From Paenibacillus antarcticus (GTDB lineage Bacteria > Bacillota > Bacilli > Paenibacillales > Paenibacillaceae): DNA of 64,000 bases. The stretch spans positions 1 to 64,000 of the forward strand of contig NZ_LVJI01000018.1 of NCBI RefSeq assembly GCF_001637225.1, read 5' to 3'. The translations under genes were made by a program, and so were the position numbers. This document shows, piece after piece, positions 16,638 to 24,364 of this stretch (its first letter is position 1; every line of letters begins with the position of its first letter). The notes under the pieces are model-generated. The model worked only from the letters and a program-made list of their open reading frames with translations, was not told where the DNA came from and searched no databases.

Positions 16638-16886
16638 TTATCCTGTCCGTAGGAGGTTACGGAGGTATATGAAATCAATAAGTCTTAATAGTTCTTCATG
16701 ATTATTATCTTTAATGATTTCTTTAGTACCATCTTCTTTTACCGCGATTACTTCCACATCTTTAATCGGACTAATTATATACCAAAACTTTTTACCCTCT
16801 TTAACATTAATGATTTTTCCAGGTTCATCACCTGAATATATACAAGGTGCCTGATTCATTTCCACATAACTGAATGACAGTTTCAC
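16638..16886 (-). CDS. Hypothetical protein of about 82 residues
   Basis: A small acidic-basic soluble protein without recognisable motifs; central part GKIINVKEGKKFWYIISP and C-terminal ELLRLIDFIYLRNLLRTG. A GTG at 16886 with AGGAAG 9 bases upstream is the better start; an ATG eight codons earlier has no ribosome site. It follows a terminator on the same strand, so it has its own promoter or is a remnant. It lies 91 bases upstream of the sigma gene. I do not recognise the family and the gene may not be expressed. Confidence 0.45.
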   Translation of the reverse strand: MKLSFSYVEMNQAPCIYSGDEPGKIINVKEGKKFWYIISPIKDVEVIAVKEDGTKEIIKDNNHEELLRLIDFIYLRNLLRTG

Positions 16887-16934
16887 CAGTTGGGACTTCC
16901 TGAGGAGCATTATAACTAAATTGTGGTACGTGCT

Positions 16935-16960
16935 GAAAAAAGGCTACCTCACGGCAGCCT
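16935..16960 (-). terminator. Terminator after the methyltransferase gene
   Basis: Minus-strand AGGCTGCC-GTGA-GGTAGCCT stem of 8 bp followed by TTTTT. Confidence 0.8.
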
Positions 16961-17040
16961 ATCTTAATTGATCTATAGTTACCCGTTAACGTAATGAATA
17001 TTTTTTCTATATTCGATATTTTAGAAAAGTGTTAAAATGC

Positions 17041-17670
17041 TTATATCTTTTTCTTACATTTTACAATAATAAAATTTATTGGAGGTTTATTTTTTACGTT
17101 CTTACTCGGCTCGTCAATTTCTGAAAACTCTACCAGTCCATATTTTTCGAAATCTTGCTTTATGGAGTCAGAATCATAAAAATACATTTTTACGCCTTCC
17201 ATGATCTCGAAATAGTCTTTATCCAATTGTTTTCCTTTTCCAAACATTGGGGCTTTTTTTGAAACCGTTGTAAAAATCATATATCCATTTGGCTTTAACT
17301 GATCATAGCAATCTTTAATAAACTTCTCTCTCTCACGATCATTCAATAAGTGAATAAGTGCATAGCAAAATATACCGTCATAGCGTTGGTTATCAAATGG
17401 CATGTCAGTTACTGAACCATGAAAAATACTCATATCAAGCCCATTTTGCCTCGCCAAATCAATTGCTGTTTTTGAAATCTCAATACCTGTTACGTTTATT
17501 CCATTGTCGATAAAAACCTTTGCATTTCTGCCATATCCAAACCCTGGTACCAGTATGTCCTTAACATTCTCTTCAAGGAAAAAGTCTTTTGTCACAATTG
17601 CCGAGTCAGTAGGTTCAAATCCCCACATCGTTTGTTTTTCTATAAAACTTGATTCCCAGAATTCCGTCAT
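17041..17670 (-). CDS. Class I SAM-dependent methyltransferase
   Basis: A 209-residue Rossmann-like methyltransferase with motif I DILVPGFGYGRNAKVFIDNG, the acidic motif II VTGIEIS, and post-motif segments YDGIFCYALIHLL and LKPNGYMIFTTVS. The N-terminus MTEFWESSFIEKQTMWGFEP is typical of small TehB-like or thiopurine-type methyltransferases that act on small toxic molecules. GGAG lies 8 bases before the ATG. It stands alone with its own terminator. The methyl acceptor cannot be told from the sequence. Confidence 0.85.
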   Translation of the reverse strand: MTEFWESSFIEKQTMWGFEPTDSAIVTKDFFLEENVKDILVPGFGYGRNAKVFIDNGINVTGIEISKTAIDLARQNGLDMSIFHGSVTDMPFDNQRYDGIFCYALIHLLNDREREKFIKDCYDQLKPNGYMIFTTVSKKAPMFGKGKQLDKDYFEIMEGVKMYFYDSDSIKQDFEKYGLVEFSEIDEPSKNVKNKPPINFIIVKCKKKI

Positions 17671-17783
17671 TTTTCCAACTCCATTATGTTTTATTTAAAT
17701 TGAGATACTATCTTGCTTAACGGATTCAAGTCATGTCTATATGCCTAAACAATACACCTTGATTTCCTGTATTCTTTATTATC

Positions 17784-18110
17784 TCATTCCCCTAATTTCA
17801 TTTCAGTTTTGGTTAAGAATTTTTCCAATGCTGCACCGCTATCAATATTCATACGTTCAGCCAAAATAATCAACCACCACATACTTTCACCAATCTTATG
17901 TTCAAGTTCCGATACAGTATCCCCGTTTGTTGGCCAACGCACCTGTTGAGACATGGTTAGACGACCGACCAGACCAGCATCTGTCAGGAAAGCTAATGCA
18001 TCTTCTTCTACTGTCCATTCTTTTTCATGATACTGTCGTTCTAAACGATGGTAGACTTTTCTCAATTGTAAAGAACGTTCAACAGCTTCACTGAAATTCA
18101 TATTTTTCAT
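17784..18110 (-). CDS. MazG-like protein
   Basis: A 108-residue all-helical protein. The segment LTDAGLVGRLTMSQQ followed by SELEHKIGESMWWLIILAER matches the MazG-like/dUTPase-type NTP pyrophosphohydrolase core, where acidic residues of the ExxxE and ExxD helices hold Mg2+. Members of this small group hydrolyse non-canonical nucleotides or have lost activity; which applies here is unclear because the second acidic motif is only partly kept. AAGGAAG lies about 5 bases upstream of the ATG. It stands alone. Confidence 0.7.
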   Translation of the reverse strand: MKNMNFSEAVERSLQLRKVYHRLERQYHEKEWTVEEDALAFLTDAGLVGRLTMSQQVRWPTNGDTVSELEHKIGESMWWLIILAERMNIDSGAALEKFLTKTEMKLGE

Positions 18111-18571
18111 TTTGCTTCCTTTCTTTTTGTAGAAATTTATTGTTCACCTGTTTGCGAATTGGTAAGGGCTTCTTCCCTCTACCTCCCGACAAAAACATAT
18201 GTTCCCATCATGTTCTAACCTTAATCTAAATGGAAATACAAGAAACAGCCGCCACGGCAAACTGGTATACATATGACGAGTCCACAAACACGAAAAACAC
18301 CACATCATTATGCGGTGTTTTTCGTGTTTGTATTCTTATGTAACAATCAATATTCTAAATCTTATCCGCTTCGCGATTCACCCGGTTGCTTCTTAAACAT
18401 GATCTAGCTTGATTATTGCCCATCTATTTCATAGGTGAAGATAGTCTTTATTTTGTATTATTCATAAATTGAAATTGTAATTCTGACTTGTTCTTGCCAT
18501 AACCAATAAAGTCCTGTTGATTGGCGCAGAATGACACCCTTTTTCACAAATAGGTTAATTACAGTCAGGAA
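18111..18571. other. Intergenic stretch with one very strong hairpin
   Basis: ACAAACACGAAAAACACC (18284-18301) and its perfect complement at 18314-18331 form an 18-bp stem with a 12-base loop. No gene ends close to it on either strand: it lies about 170 bases upstream of the MazG-like gene and 240 bases downstream of the lipoprotein gene. It may end the lipoprotein transcript. A minus-strand frame just after the lipoprotein stop (GVILRQSTGLYWLWQEQ) looks protein-like but has no ribosome site. Confidence 0.55.
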
Positions 18572-19087
18572 TTAAATCACTTTCCCTAACCCTTTTAATG
18601 CCTCAAATATTTTAGGATCATCTCTAGGATCTAGAATTTTTCCAGAGCGTATTTTGTACATATCGTTATCACTTCCTTTAAGCCAATTAGAAGAGATCGT
18701 CGGAATATCAAGATCTAAAAATTGAGATGATAAATGGGACCAAAACGTCCCTAGATATATTCTTTCATTACCCACAACTACAACAAAAGGTTTACCCCTT
18801 GCTGATACTTTCACTTCTAGCTTTTTCTCTAAACTAATGCCTTCATTCATTGTAAATTCATGTTCTATCCAATTGTAAGTTCTAATTTCTTTGTCGGTAA
18901 GCACAGGTATTGTTTCTAATGGAAGATCATCAAGCTTTTTACTCATAGCTTCAGTTGCAGATAAGTCCTTAACCAAATAGATTGAGAATGCATTAACGTC
19001 TCTCTCCTTATCGGCATTATTACACCCACCAATTAGGAAGAGAATAACATTAAGAATTACAACTAATTTTATTTTAGATGATCTCAT
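18572..19087 (-). CDS. Putative lipoprotein, unknown function
   Basis: A 171-residue protein with a lipoprotein signal peptide: basic MRSSKIK, hydrophobic core VVILNVILFLI and lipobox IGGC, giving a mature protein anchored from Cys22. The mature part is mixed alpha/beta; KLDDLPLETIPVLTDKEIRT is followed by FVVVVGNERIYLGTFWSHLS. This resembles small Bacillus lipoproteins described as YxeF- or DUF-type, but I cannot name a family. GAGAGAGG lies 5 bases before the ATG. It is probably monocistronic. Confidence 0.75.
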   Translation of the reverse strand: MRSSKIKLVVILNVILFLIGGCNNADKERDVNAFSIYLVKDLSATEAMSKKLDDLPLETIPVLTDKEIRTYNWIEHEFTMNEGISLEKKLEVKVSARGKPFVVVVGNERIYLGTFWSHLSSQFLDLDIPTISSNWLKGSDNDMYKIRSGKILDPRDDPKIFEALKGLGKVI

Positions 19088-19197
19088 AGGGGCCTCTCTC
19101 TAAACACTCATGATATTTATCGTTTCCGGTTACTTCAATAAGACTGCAGAGAATTAGTTAGTCTGCTTCGTAAAATATCCATATCACTTAAGTTCAT

Positions 19198-19253
19198 AAA
19201 AAAACCTCTCATTAGACCTATTAAATCTAGGGTTCTTAAAATGAGAGGGTTTA
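19198..19253 (-). terminator. Terminator after the second methyltransferase gene
   Basis: Minus-strand AAACCCTCTCATT pairs with AATGAGAGGTTT (one bulge or mismatch), with an inner stem, and ends in TTTTTTT. It lies 8 bases after the stop. Confidence 0.85.
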
Positions 19254-19260
19254 ATCTATT

Positions 19261-20058
19261 TTACTGAACTAGCGTTTCATGTCCACCTATGACTTTTATC
19301 CATTTTTGTGTGAACATCACTTCTCCGCTCTCTATATAAGGGAACAGTCCGGTAGTTTTCTTATCTGCTAGTTCGAGTTGAATGTCCTCAATAATTTGAA
19401 CTGCTACTTGATCAGCCGTAGATGTTAGTTCCAACCACTTATTAACGTTAATAGGAACGTCAATCGTTTCGATAGTTTGAATATCTAAACCTGCATTTTC
19501 AAACAATTTAATGAATTCTGTTTCTTTGAGTGCATTCGTGTGGGAAGGATCACGAAGCCTCTCATAGTGATTATACTGATGGTATAACTCATTATCTTCT
19601 GGTGAAATCATATCAACAATACAGATAGTCCCTGATAATTTGCTTACTCTAATCATTTCTTCTAACACTTTTTTTGGATTTGTAAAATGATGAAATGCTA
19701 ATCTACTAATGACTAAATCGAACGCTTCTTTGTCACTGGGTATTTGCTCAGCATGAGCAAGGTTAAATTCTATGTTAGATATATTCAATGCATTGTTTCG
19801 TTCTATACCCTCTGCAATCATATCAGGCGATAAGTCAACAGATATCACCTTATTTACATAGGGAGCTAAATAGCGACTTAAAATACCTGTTCCCGCTGCC
19901 ACATCCAACATCTTAACTCCTTCATTAAGGGGGAGGTGTCGATGAATCCATTTCAATAAATCCTCGCTATTCAAAGACAAAGATTTGTTTGAGAAGCCTC
20001 TAGCTTGCTTTTGAAACTCCGTTCGAACAATCTGTTCATTTCCTTGTTGTACACTCAT
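19261..20058 (-). CDS. Class I SAM-dependent methyltransferase (UbiE-like fold)
   Basis: A 265-residue methyltransferase with motif I VKMLDVAAGTGILSRYLAPY, acidic motif VISVDLSPDM, DLVISRLAFHHFTNPKKVLE (the UbiE-type HHF segment) and GTICIVDM. The fold matches Methyltransf_11/UbiE proteins, but the true menaquinone enzyme is normally shorter and sits with other quinone genes, so the acceptor is probably another small molecule. The start has GAGG about 11 bases upstream, a rather long spacing. It is alone between a terminator and a stretch of decayed sequence. Confidence 0.82.
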   Translation of the reverse strand: MSVQQGNEQIVRTEFQKQARGFSNKSLSLNSEDLLKWIHRHLPLNEGVKMLDVAAGTGILSRYLAPYVNKVISVDLSPDMIAEGIERNNALNISNIEFNLAHAEQIPSDKEAFDLVISRLAFHHFTNPKKVLEEMIRVSKLSGTICIVDMISPEDNELYHQYNHYERLRDPSHTNALKETEFIKLFENAGLDIQTIETIDVPINVNKWLELTSTADQVAVQIIEDIQLELADKKTTGLFPYIESGEVMFTQKWIKVIGGHETLVQ

Positions 20059-20187
20059 CTCAACTAACTCCTCTCAACTATTCTTAACTCAACTCATCTG
20101 GGAAACCCACAATAAATGTTATGGTAAATTATAACAGATTGCTGAATGCGCTACAATAATTTTCATTTCGTTTACCTGCCTGTAAGC

Positions 20188-20358
20188 TTAATGATTATTT
20201 GAAATAAACTTGAAAATTGCTTGTTTTTCAAGTTCGTCCCAATTGGGTGTCGCAATGTTTAATGGTTGTTTTAACTTTTCGAACGAATCAAACAAAGCTA
20301 CAATTTCACCGAAAGATCCATCCATCAATTCTCTAAACGGCAATTTTGAGAATATCTG
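20188..20358 (-). pseudogene. C-terminal fragment of an unknown gene
   Basis: A minus-strand frame of 56 codons without a start or ribosome site ends at a TAA and reads LMDGSFGEIVALFDSFEKLK and ATPNWDELEKQAIFKFISNN. The composition is protein-like, and an in-frame TAA precedes it, so it looks like the tail of a lost gene. The family is not recognised. Confidence 0.35.
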
Positions 20359-20416
20359 TTATTCACGTTCAATGAGGTGGAATGTCGAACAGTCAGATCA
20401 CATTTCTCGATGTTCA

Positions 20417-20459
20417 GTACAACAAAACACCAGGAAGATCTCCTGGTGTTTTGTTGTAC
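20417..20459 (-). terminator. Terminator of the YheC/D gene
   Basis: A perfect 19-bp inverted repeat (20417-20435 with 20441-20459, inner arms CCAGGA/TCCTGG), loop AGATC, 14 bases after the gene. The stem itself supplies T-runs on both strands. Confidence 0.85.
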
Positions 20460-20473
20460 CCATCCATTCCTAT

Positions 20474-21232
20474 TTATTTATATCTTCCATAAGCTTTAGC
20501 ATATGAAAGAATTCGCCTATACAATGCCTTATCCTTCATGTTCTTCAAAGGATAGAATTGTGGCCTTGTATTCACCTCCAGAATCCACACTTTTCCCATG
20601 GAATCCAGAGCCACATCCAAACCTAATTCTCTAAATCCTTTCATATGACGATCAAAGTTTTTGGCAACTTTGACTCCTAATTGTTTCAGCTCAGTTTCTA
20701 ACTGCTTAATCTTGATAAGATTGTAGCCTGACCCTGACATCGTTTGATTGAAATAACCGAGTTTCCCTCCTTGATTATAATTTGTGGCTACCATGCCCGG
20801 ACTTCCGATCTTGGTAAATATTGCAGTGCTATGCCATACCCCTTTATTCGTTTTCTGGACCATGACACGAATATCGAAAGGTTTTCCATTTGTTGTGGCT
20901 AGTTGGATTCCCTTCTGCAAAACATAGGATCTTTTGTTGGCAAATTGATTTAACTTACTATATAAGGCATTTATAGTTGAGTAATAAGATTTGGTAGCCT
21001 CCAATTGCGTTTGATAGCCCTTGGGTACTTTCCTAATACGAATAATATTAACCCCGCCAGAACCAGTTGTAGGTTTGAAGAAGACAGTCGAATAATCAGA
21101 AAGCATCGAGGTCAAATTGTCTCTTTGGAATTGTCTTGTACTTGGAACATGCTTACTTAAATTTCGTTGTGTCAATAACCAACTTGTCTTTTTCCATTTA
21201 CTTACGATTGTGATGCTTCGATAGTTATTCAT
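20474..21232 (-). CDS. YheC/YheD-family ATP-grasp protein (spore-coat associated)
   Basis: A 252-residue ATP-grasp protein like the YheC and YheD proteins of Bacillus, which associate with the endospore coat. The ATP-grasp features are FFKPTTGSGGVNIIRI (Lys and Gly-rich loop), PFDIRVMVQKTNKGVWHSTA and the metal-binding end GKVWILEVNTRPQF. YheC/D usually have about 360-450 residues; this protein is the shorter form carrying mainly the ATP-grasp domain. AGGTGTGAG lies about 8 bases before the ATG. The ligated substrate of this family is not known. Expression during sporulation is inferred from the family. Confidence 0.85.
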   Translation of the reverse strand: MNNYRSITIVSKWKKTSWLLTQRNLSKHVPSTRQFQRDNLTSMLSDYSTVFFKPTTGSGGVNIIRIRKVPKGYQTQLEATKSYYSTINALYSKLNQFANKRSYVLQKGIQLATTNGKPFDIRVMVQKTNKGVWHSTAIFTKIGSPGMVATNYNQGGKLGYFNQTMSGSGYNLIKIKQLETELKQLGVKVAKNFDRHMKGFRELGLDVALDSMGKVWILEVNTRPQFYPLKNMKDKALYRRILSYAKAYGRYK

Positions 21233-21418
21233 AAAGTTCTCACACCTCGCTTCTCTCCATTATATGAATGGTAGTCGAAGCTTGTCACCTCATATGCCTA
21301 TCCCCATCGAAGAACTCCTCGAGCAATTACAATTATTCTATCCATAAAGTATTACGCTTCCTTGGGTTCCATTCACTTTTCGCATCCAAGGCCGTGATTA
21401 AACTTCCTTCCTGTAAGT

Positions 21419-21450
21419 TCAAAAAAAGACTGCCCATGATGCTGGCAGCC
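21419..21450 (-). terminator. Terminator of the 102-residue protein gene
   Basis: Minus-strand GGCTGCC-AGCATCAT-GGGCAGTC stem (7 bp with one G-U) followed by seven T residues. Confidence 0.8.
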
Positions 21451-21494
21451 TCTGTCTTTGCGTTATAGCGTAACGTTAATATTTTTTAATAAAA

Positions 21495-21803
21495 CTACCC
21501 TTCCTGTATATCTGCAACTAATTCGCTCGCAACCTCAATCATCATCGGAATTACGGCTTCATTGGTGCCGGATACGTAAATGTCCCCCTGATAATACCTG
21601 AATGGGATCTGAGTATCATTATAGTTCCACATGAAGAAATCTCCATCTATGGACATACTGGTTGAACCTGTCACCGTATACACTGATGTATAAATGAAAT
21701 CAGATTTGGACGAGAAATACTGTTTGCACTCATCCAAAGATATCGTTTGCTCTAAATTTCCGTTTTCCTGTAAAGTTCTTGTAATTCGATAGCGTTGACT
21801 CAT
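21495..21803 (-). CDS. Hypothetical protein of 102 residues
   Basis: A small soluble protein, probably mostly beta-strand: RYRITRTLQENGNLEQTISL, then DECKQYFSSKSDFIYTSVY and GDFFMWNYNDTQIPFRYYQG. No signal peptide, no membrane segment and no known motif is seen. GGAGG lies 7 bases before the ATG and a good terminator follows, so it is a real gene. It is downstream of an AAA ATPase gene by 63 bases on the same strand and may be cotranscribed with it. Confidence 0.7.
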   Translation of the reverse strand: MSQRYRITRTLQENGNLEQTISLDECKQYFSSKSDFIYTSVYTVTGSTSMSIDGDFFMWNYNDTQIPFRYYQGDIYVSGTNEAVIPMMIEVASELVADIQEG

Positions 21804-21866
21804 TGTTATGCCTCCAAATTTCTAGTAATTTTCTCTGCTACGGATTCTTATGACCATTATAAGTAA

Positions 21867-22610
21867 TTAATCTGAGAACAACATGTTGAAATACCGATCA
21901 CGATGATTCAAGAAATCTCGGGTCAAGCTATAATGTTCCGTTTCTTCATAGTGTATCGGTTCTATGGATGACTCTGAGAAATGTAATATTTGAGCATGCG
22001 GGTATGCCATAAGTATCGGAGAATGTGTCGCGATAATAAACTGAGCCTGTCCACTCTGTTCCAACTCCCAAATCAGCCTCAAAAAGGATAACTGACTCTG
22101 CGGAGATAAAGCCGACTCTGGTTCATCTAATAAGTACAGCCCCTTTTTATCTAATCGATTGTTGAAAAAGGTCAAAAAGGCTTGTCCGTGAGAACGTTCA
22201 TTTAAAGACTTCCCACCATATGGACTATACGCCGACCTTCCTACAAAAGGGTCCTCTGCTAGCTCATCGATATAGTTGGCAAAAGCATCAAATGTTTCTG
22301 CTCGGAAATAAAAACCACTGTTCACCTTGGGCATCCAGCTAAGTCTCATGATTGACGCGAGCGATACATTATCCCTTTTCTTCGAAATAACAAGATCTTT
22401 GCCCCCAATAATACTAAAACCACACTTAAGTCCGATCGATTCCAATAACGTAGATTTACCTGAACCATTCTCTCCCGTTAGAAAAGTTACGTTACTTTCT
22501 AAATGTAGCGTGCTTAAGCTGCGTAACACAGGCATTTGGAATGGGAATTGATGTTCATCCGTGGGTGGCACGCTATCCCAATCTAGATCAATCCTCTTCA
22601 AGAAGGACAT
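21867..22610 (-). CDS. AAA/ABC-type ATPase (RecF/SMC-like, stand-alone)
   Basis: A 247-residue ATPase with Walker A GENGSGKST (residues 46-54), an ABC-like signature region SHGQAFLTFF, Walker B LYLLDEPESALSP and the switch His in FIIATHSPILMA. It has no membrane domain and belongs to the soluble group of AAA_21/AAA_23-type ATPases of unknown role, some of which act in defence or DNA repair. GAGGAG precedes the ATG. The next gene downstream is a 102-residue unknown protein; no nuclease partner lies adjacent, so a defence role cannot be claimed. Confidence 0.85.
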   Translation of the reverse strand: MSFLKRIDLDWDSVPPTDEHQFPFQMPVLRSLSTLHLESNVTFLTGENGSGKSTLLESIGLKCGFSIIGGKDLVISKKRDNVSLASIMRLSWMPKVNSGFYFRAETFDAFANYIDELAEDPFVGRSAYSPYGGKSLNERSHGQAFLTFFNNRLDKKGLYLLDEPESALSPQSQLSFLRLIWELEQSGQAQFIIATHSPILMAYPHAQILHFSESSIEPIHYEETEHYSLTRDFLNHRDRYFNMLFSD

Positions 22611-22708
22611 AGGGTCTCCTCTCCAAACACTTCATGATCCCACATTGATAGAAATAAACCTCCCAACGAAGAGTCCGTGGAAGGTCATCATTTCATGCAC
22701 TTTATATA

Positions 22709-23203
22709 TTAAATATAGAATTCGTCAGGAATCTTCCCGAATTTACGTTTGTGATATAAAAGTGGTTCTTTGTTTTCACTTTCAATCGCTACGACTTCAC
22801 CAATCAAAATCGTATGGTCGCCCGCTTCAATCGTTTTGAATGTCTTACATTGCATCACACCAGAAGCTCCTGCAATAATCGGAAGATTCTGCTCAGATAA
22901 AGCCCATTCACAATTTCCAAATCGGTCAATATCTCTACTTGCAAATAAAGAACAGATATCACCTTGATCAGCGGATAGTACGTGTACTGCGAATTTATCT
23001 GTTTTTATAAACGTCTCATACGTCGAAACTCTCTTATCAATGGACCAAAGAACAAGTAAAGGATCTAAAGATACAGAAGCAAATGAATTAACGGTAAGTC
23101 CTAACGGAACGCCTTGTTCATCAACGGTTGTTACAACGGTCACTCCAGTAGGGTAATTCCCCATAACTTCTTTGAAACACGCAACATTCTTACTGTTATC
23201 CAT
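22709..23203 (-). CDS. Flavin reductase-like FMN-binding protein
   Basis: A 164-residue split-barrel flavoprotein of the flavin reductase (Flavin_Reduct, HpaC-like) family, which supplies FMNH2 to two-component monooxygenases using NAD(P)H. Typical segments are FKEVMGNYPTGVTVVTT, GLTVNSFASVSLDPLLVLW, FAVHVLSADQ and DHTILIGEVVAIE. The ATG at 23203 has AGAGGTG about 10 bases upstream; the frame extends 26 codons further without a ribosome site. No intact monooxygenase partner lies next to it; the nearest luciferase-like monooxygenase in the window is the relic at 3.7-4.4 kb. Confidence 0.88.
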   Translation of the reverse strand: MDNSKNVACFKEVMGNYPTGVTVVTTVDEQGVPLGLTVNSFASVSLDPLLVLWSIDKRVSTYETFIKTDKFAVHVLSADQGDICSLFASRDIDRFGNCEWALSEQNLPIIAGASGVMQCKTFKTIEAGDHTILIGEVVAIESENKEPLLYHKRKFGKIPDEFYI

Positions 23204-23409
23204 TCTCTCAAAACACCTCTCAATGTATGTATCATTATAATCGCGATGCAACCATCCATATAACGTTGTATTAACTGTCACTCAAGTTTAACACATTCAC
23301 TCGGTTGTTTAAATCCTATTCATCGATATTAAAATAGGAAATATACACATAAAAGCTTCTCTTTTAATTATATGGTTTCTACCTAAAATTGAAGAAGGAG
23401 GTGGTTGGA

Positions 23410-24348
23410 ATGACCATGATTTCTTTTTCTGATCGATTTATTCGTAACACGCTGTCGTTCATAGGCTTTCCATTGTCCTTGTTTCAACACATATCTTCTA
23501 CATATCAGCGTAATCAATATAATCCTAGTGGCCGCATGATTGAGATTAATCAACACAATATACATGTGAACGTATCTGGGAAAGGCTCATCGACCATTAT
23601 TTTGGAATCAGGAATGGGTGGTTGTTCACTGGATTGGTGTCATGTTCAACCCGTATTGGCTGAAGACGCGACTGTTATCACTTATGATCGTGCAGGATTT
23701 GGTTGGAGTTCCCCATCTCCTTCAGAGCCCACCTGCCAACAATATGTGGATGATCTTCGCTCGTTATTAACTACACTAGGTAGGAAGCCCCCCTTCTTGC
23801 TTGTGGGACATTCCTACGGTGGAATGATCATGAGATTATTTGCCGCTACGTACCCGGACGAAGTTACGGGTTTGGTGTTGGTGGATTCCACACATGAGAA
23901 CAGATATTTATCAGAACATATAGATCCTGTTAGAAAGAATCAACGTGAGAAGGCTTTAAAATTGTACCGACTTGGTTATTTATTGTCTCCGATAGCTATA
24001 CCCCGTCTGATGAGAATGCATATTGGCTCCAAACGACTCCCTCCTGAGATATTACAGATAGCTCGTGTATTGGGTTATCGAACAAGTGCTTATAAGTCGG
24101 CATATTTGGAGTTACTAAATACAGGAGAGAGTAGCATCCAATTACTGCAGGCACCACAATTAAGAAGTGATTTACCTGTCATCGTATTAAGTGCTGGGAT
24201 ACAACATAATGATTGGATTAAAGAACAGAAGTATTTGTTACACCTTTCACATTTGACTACACAAAACATCGTAGAAGACAGCTGGCATGCCATTCAAATA
24301 CACAGACCGGATGCGGTCATAAAAGCCATTAAGAGCTTATTGAACTAA
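23410..24348 (+). CDS. Alpha/beta-hydrolase
   Basis: A 312-residue alpha/beta-hydrolase with the oxyanion region LESGMGGCSLDW, the nucleophile elbow VGHSYGGM (Ser), the likely acid in LVLVDSTHE or DLPVIVLSAG and the C-terminal catalytic His in DSWHAIQIHRPD. The N-terminal 25 residues are hydrophobic and could anchor it to the membrane. GGAGGTGG sits 5 bases before the ATG at 23410; a TTG seven codons earlier is within the ribosome site. Ester or lactone substrates are typical, but none is indicated. The gene converges on the MMPL transporter gene with 16 bases between them. Confidence 0.88.
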   Translation: MTMISFSDRFIRNTLSFIGFPLSLFQHISSTYQRNQYNPSGRMIEINQHNIHVNVSGKGSSTIILESGMGGCSLDWCHVQPVLAEDATVITYDRAGFGWSSPSPSEPTCQQYVDDLRSLLTTLGRKPPFLLVGHSYGGMIMRLFAATYPDEVTGLVLVDSTHENRYLSEHIDPVRKNQREKALKLYRLGYLLSPIAIPRLMRMHIGSKRLPPEILQIARVLGYRTSAYKSAYLELLNTGESSIQLLQAPQLRSDLPVIVLSAGIQHNDWIKEQKYLLHLSHLTTQNIVEDSWHAIQIHRPDAVIKAIKSLLN

Positions 24349-24364
24349 TACGATTCCAAGGCTT

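Noticed and set aside
21867..22610. AAA ATPase as part of an anti-phage defence system
   Set aside because: No nuclease, TOPRIM or other effector gene is adjacent; the neighbour is a 102-residue protein without features.
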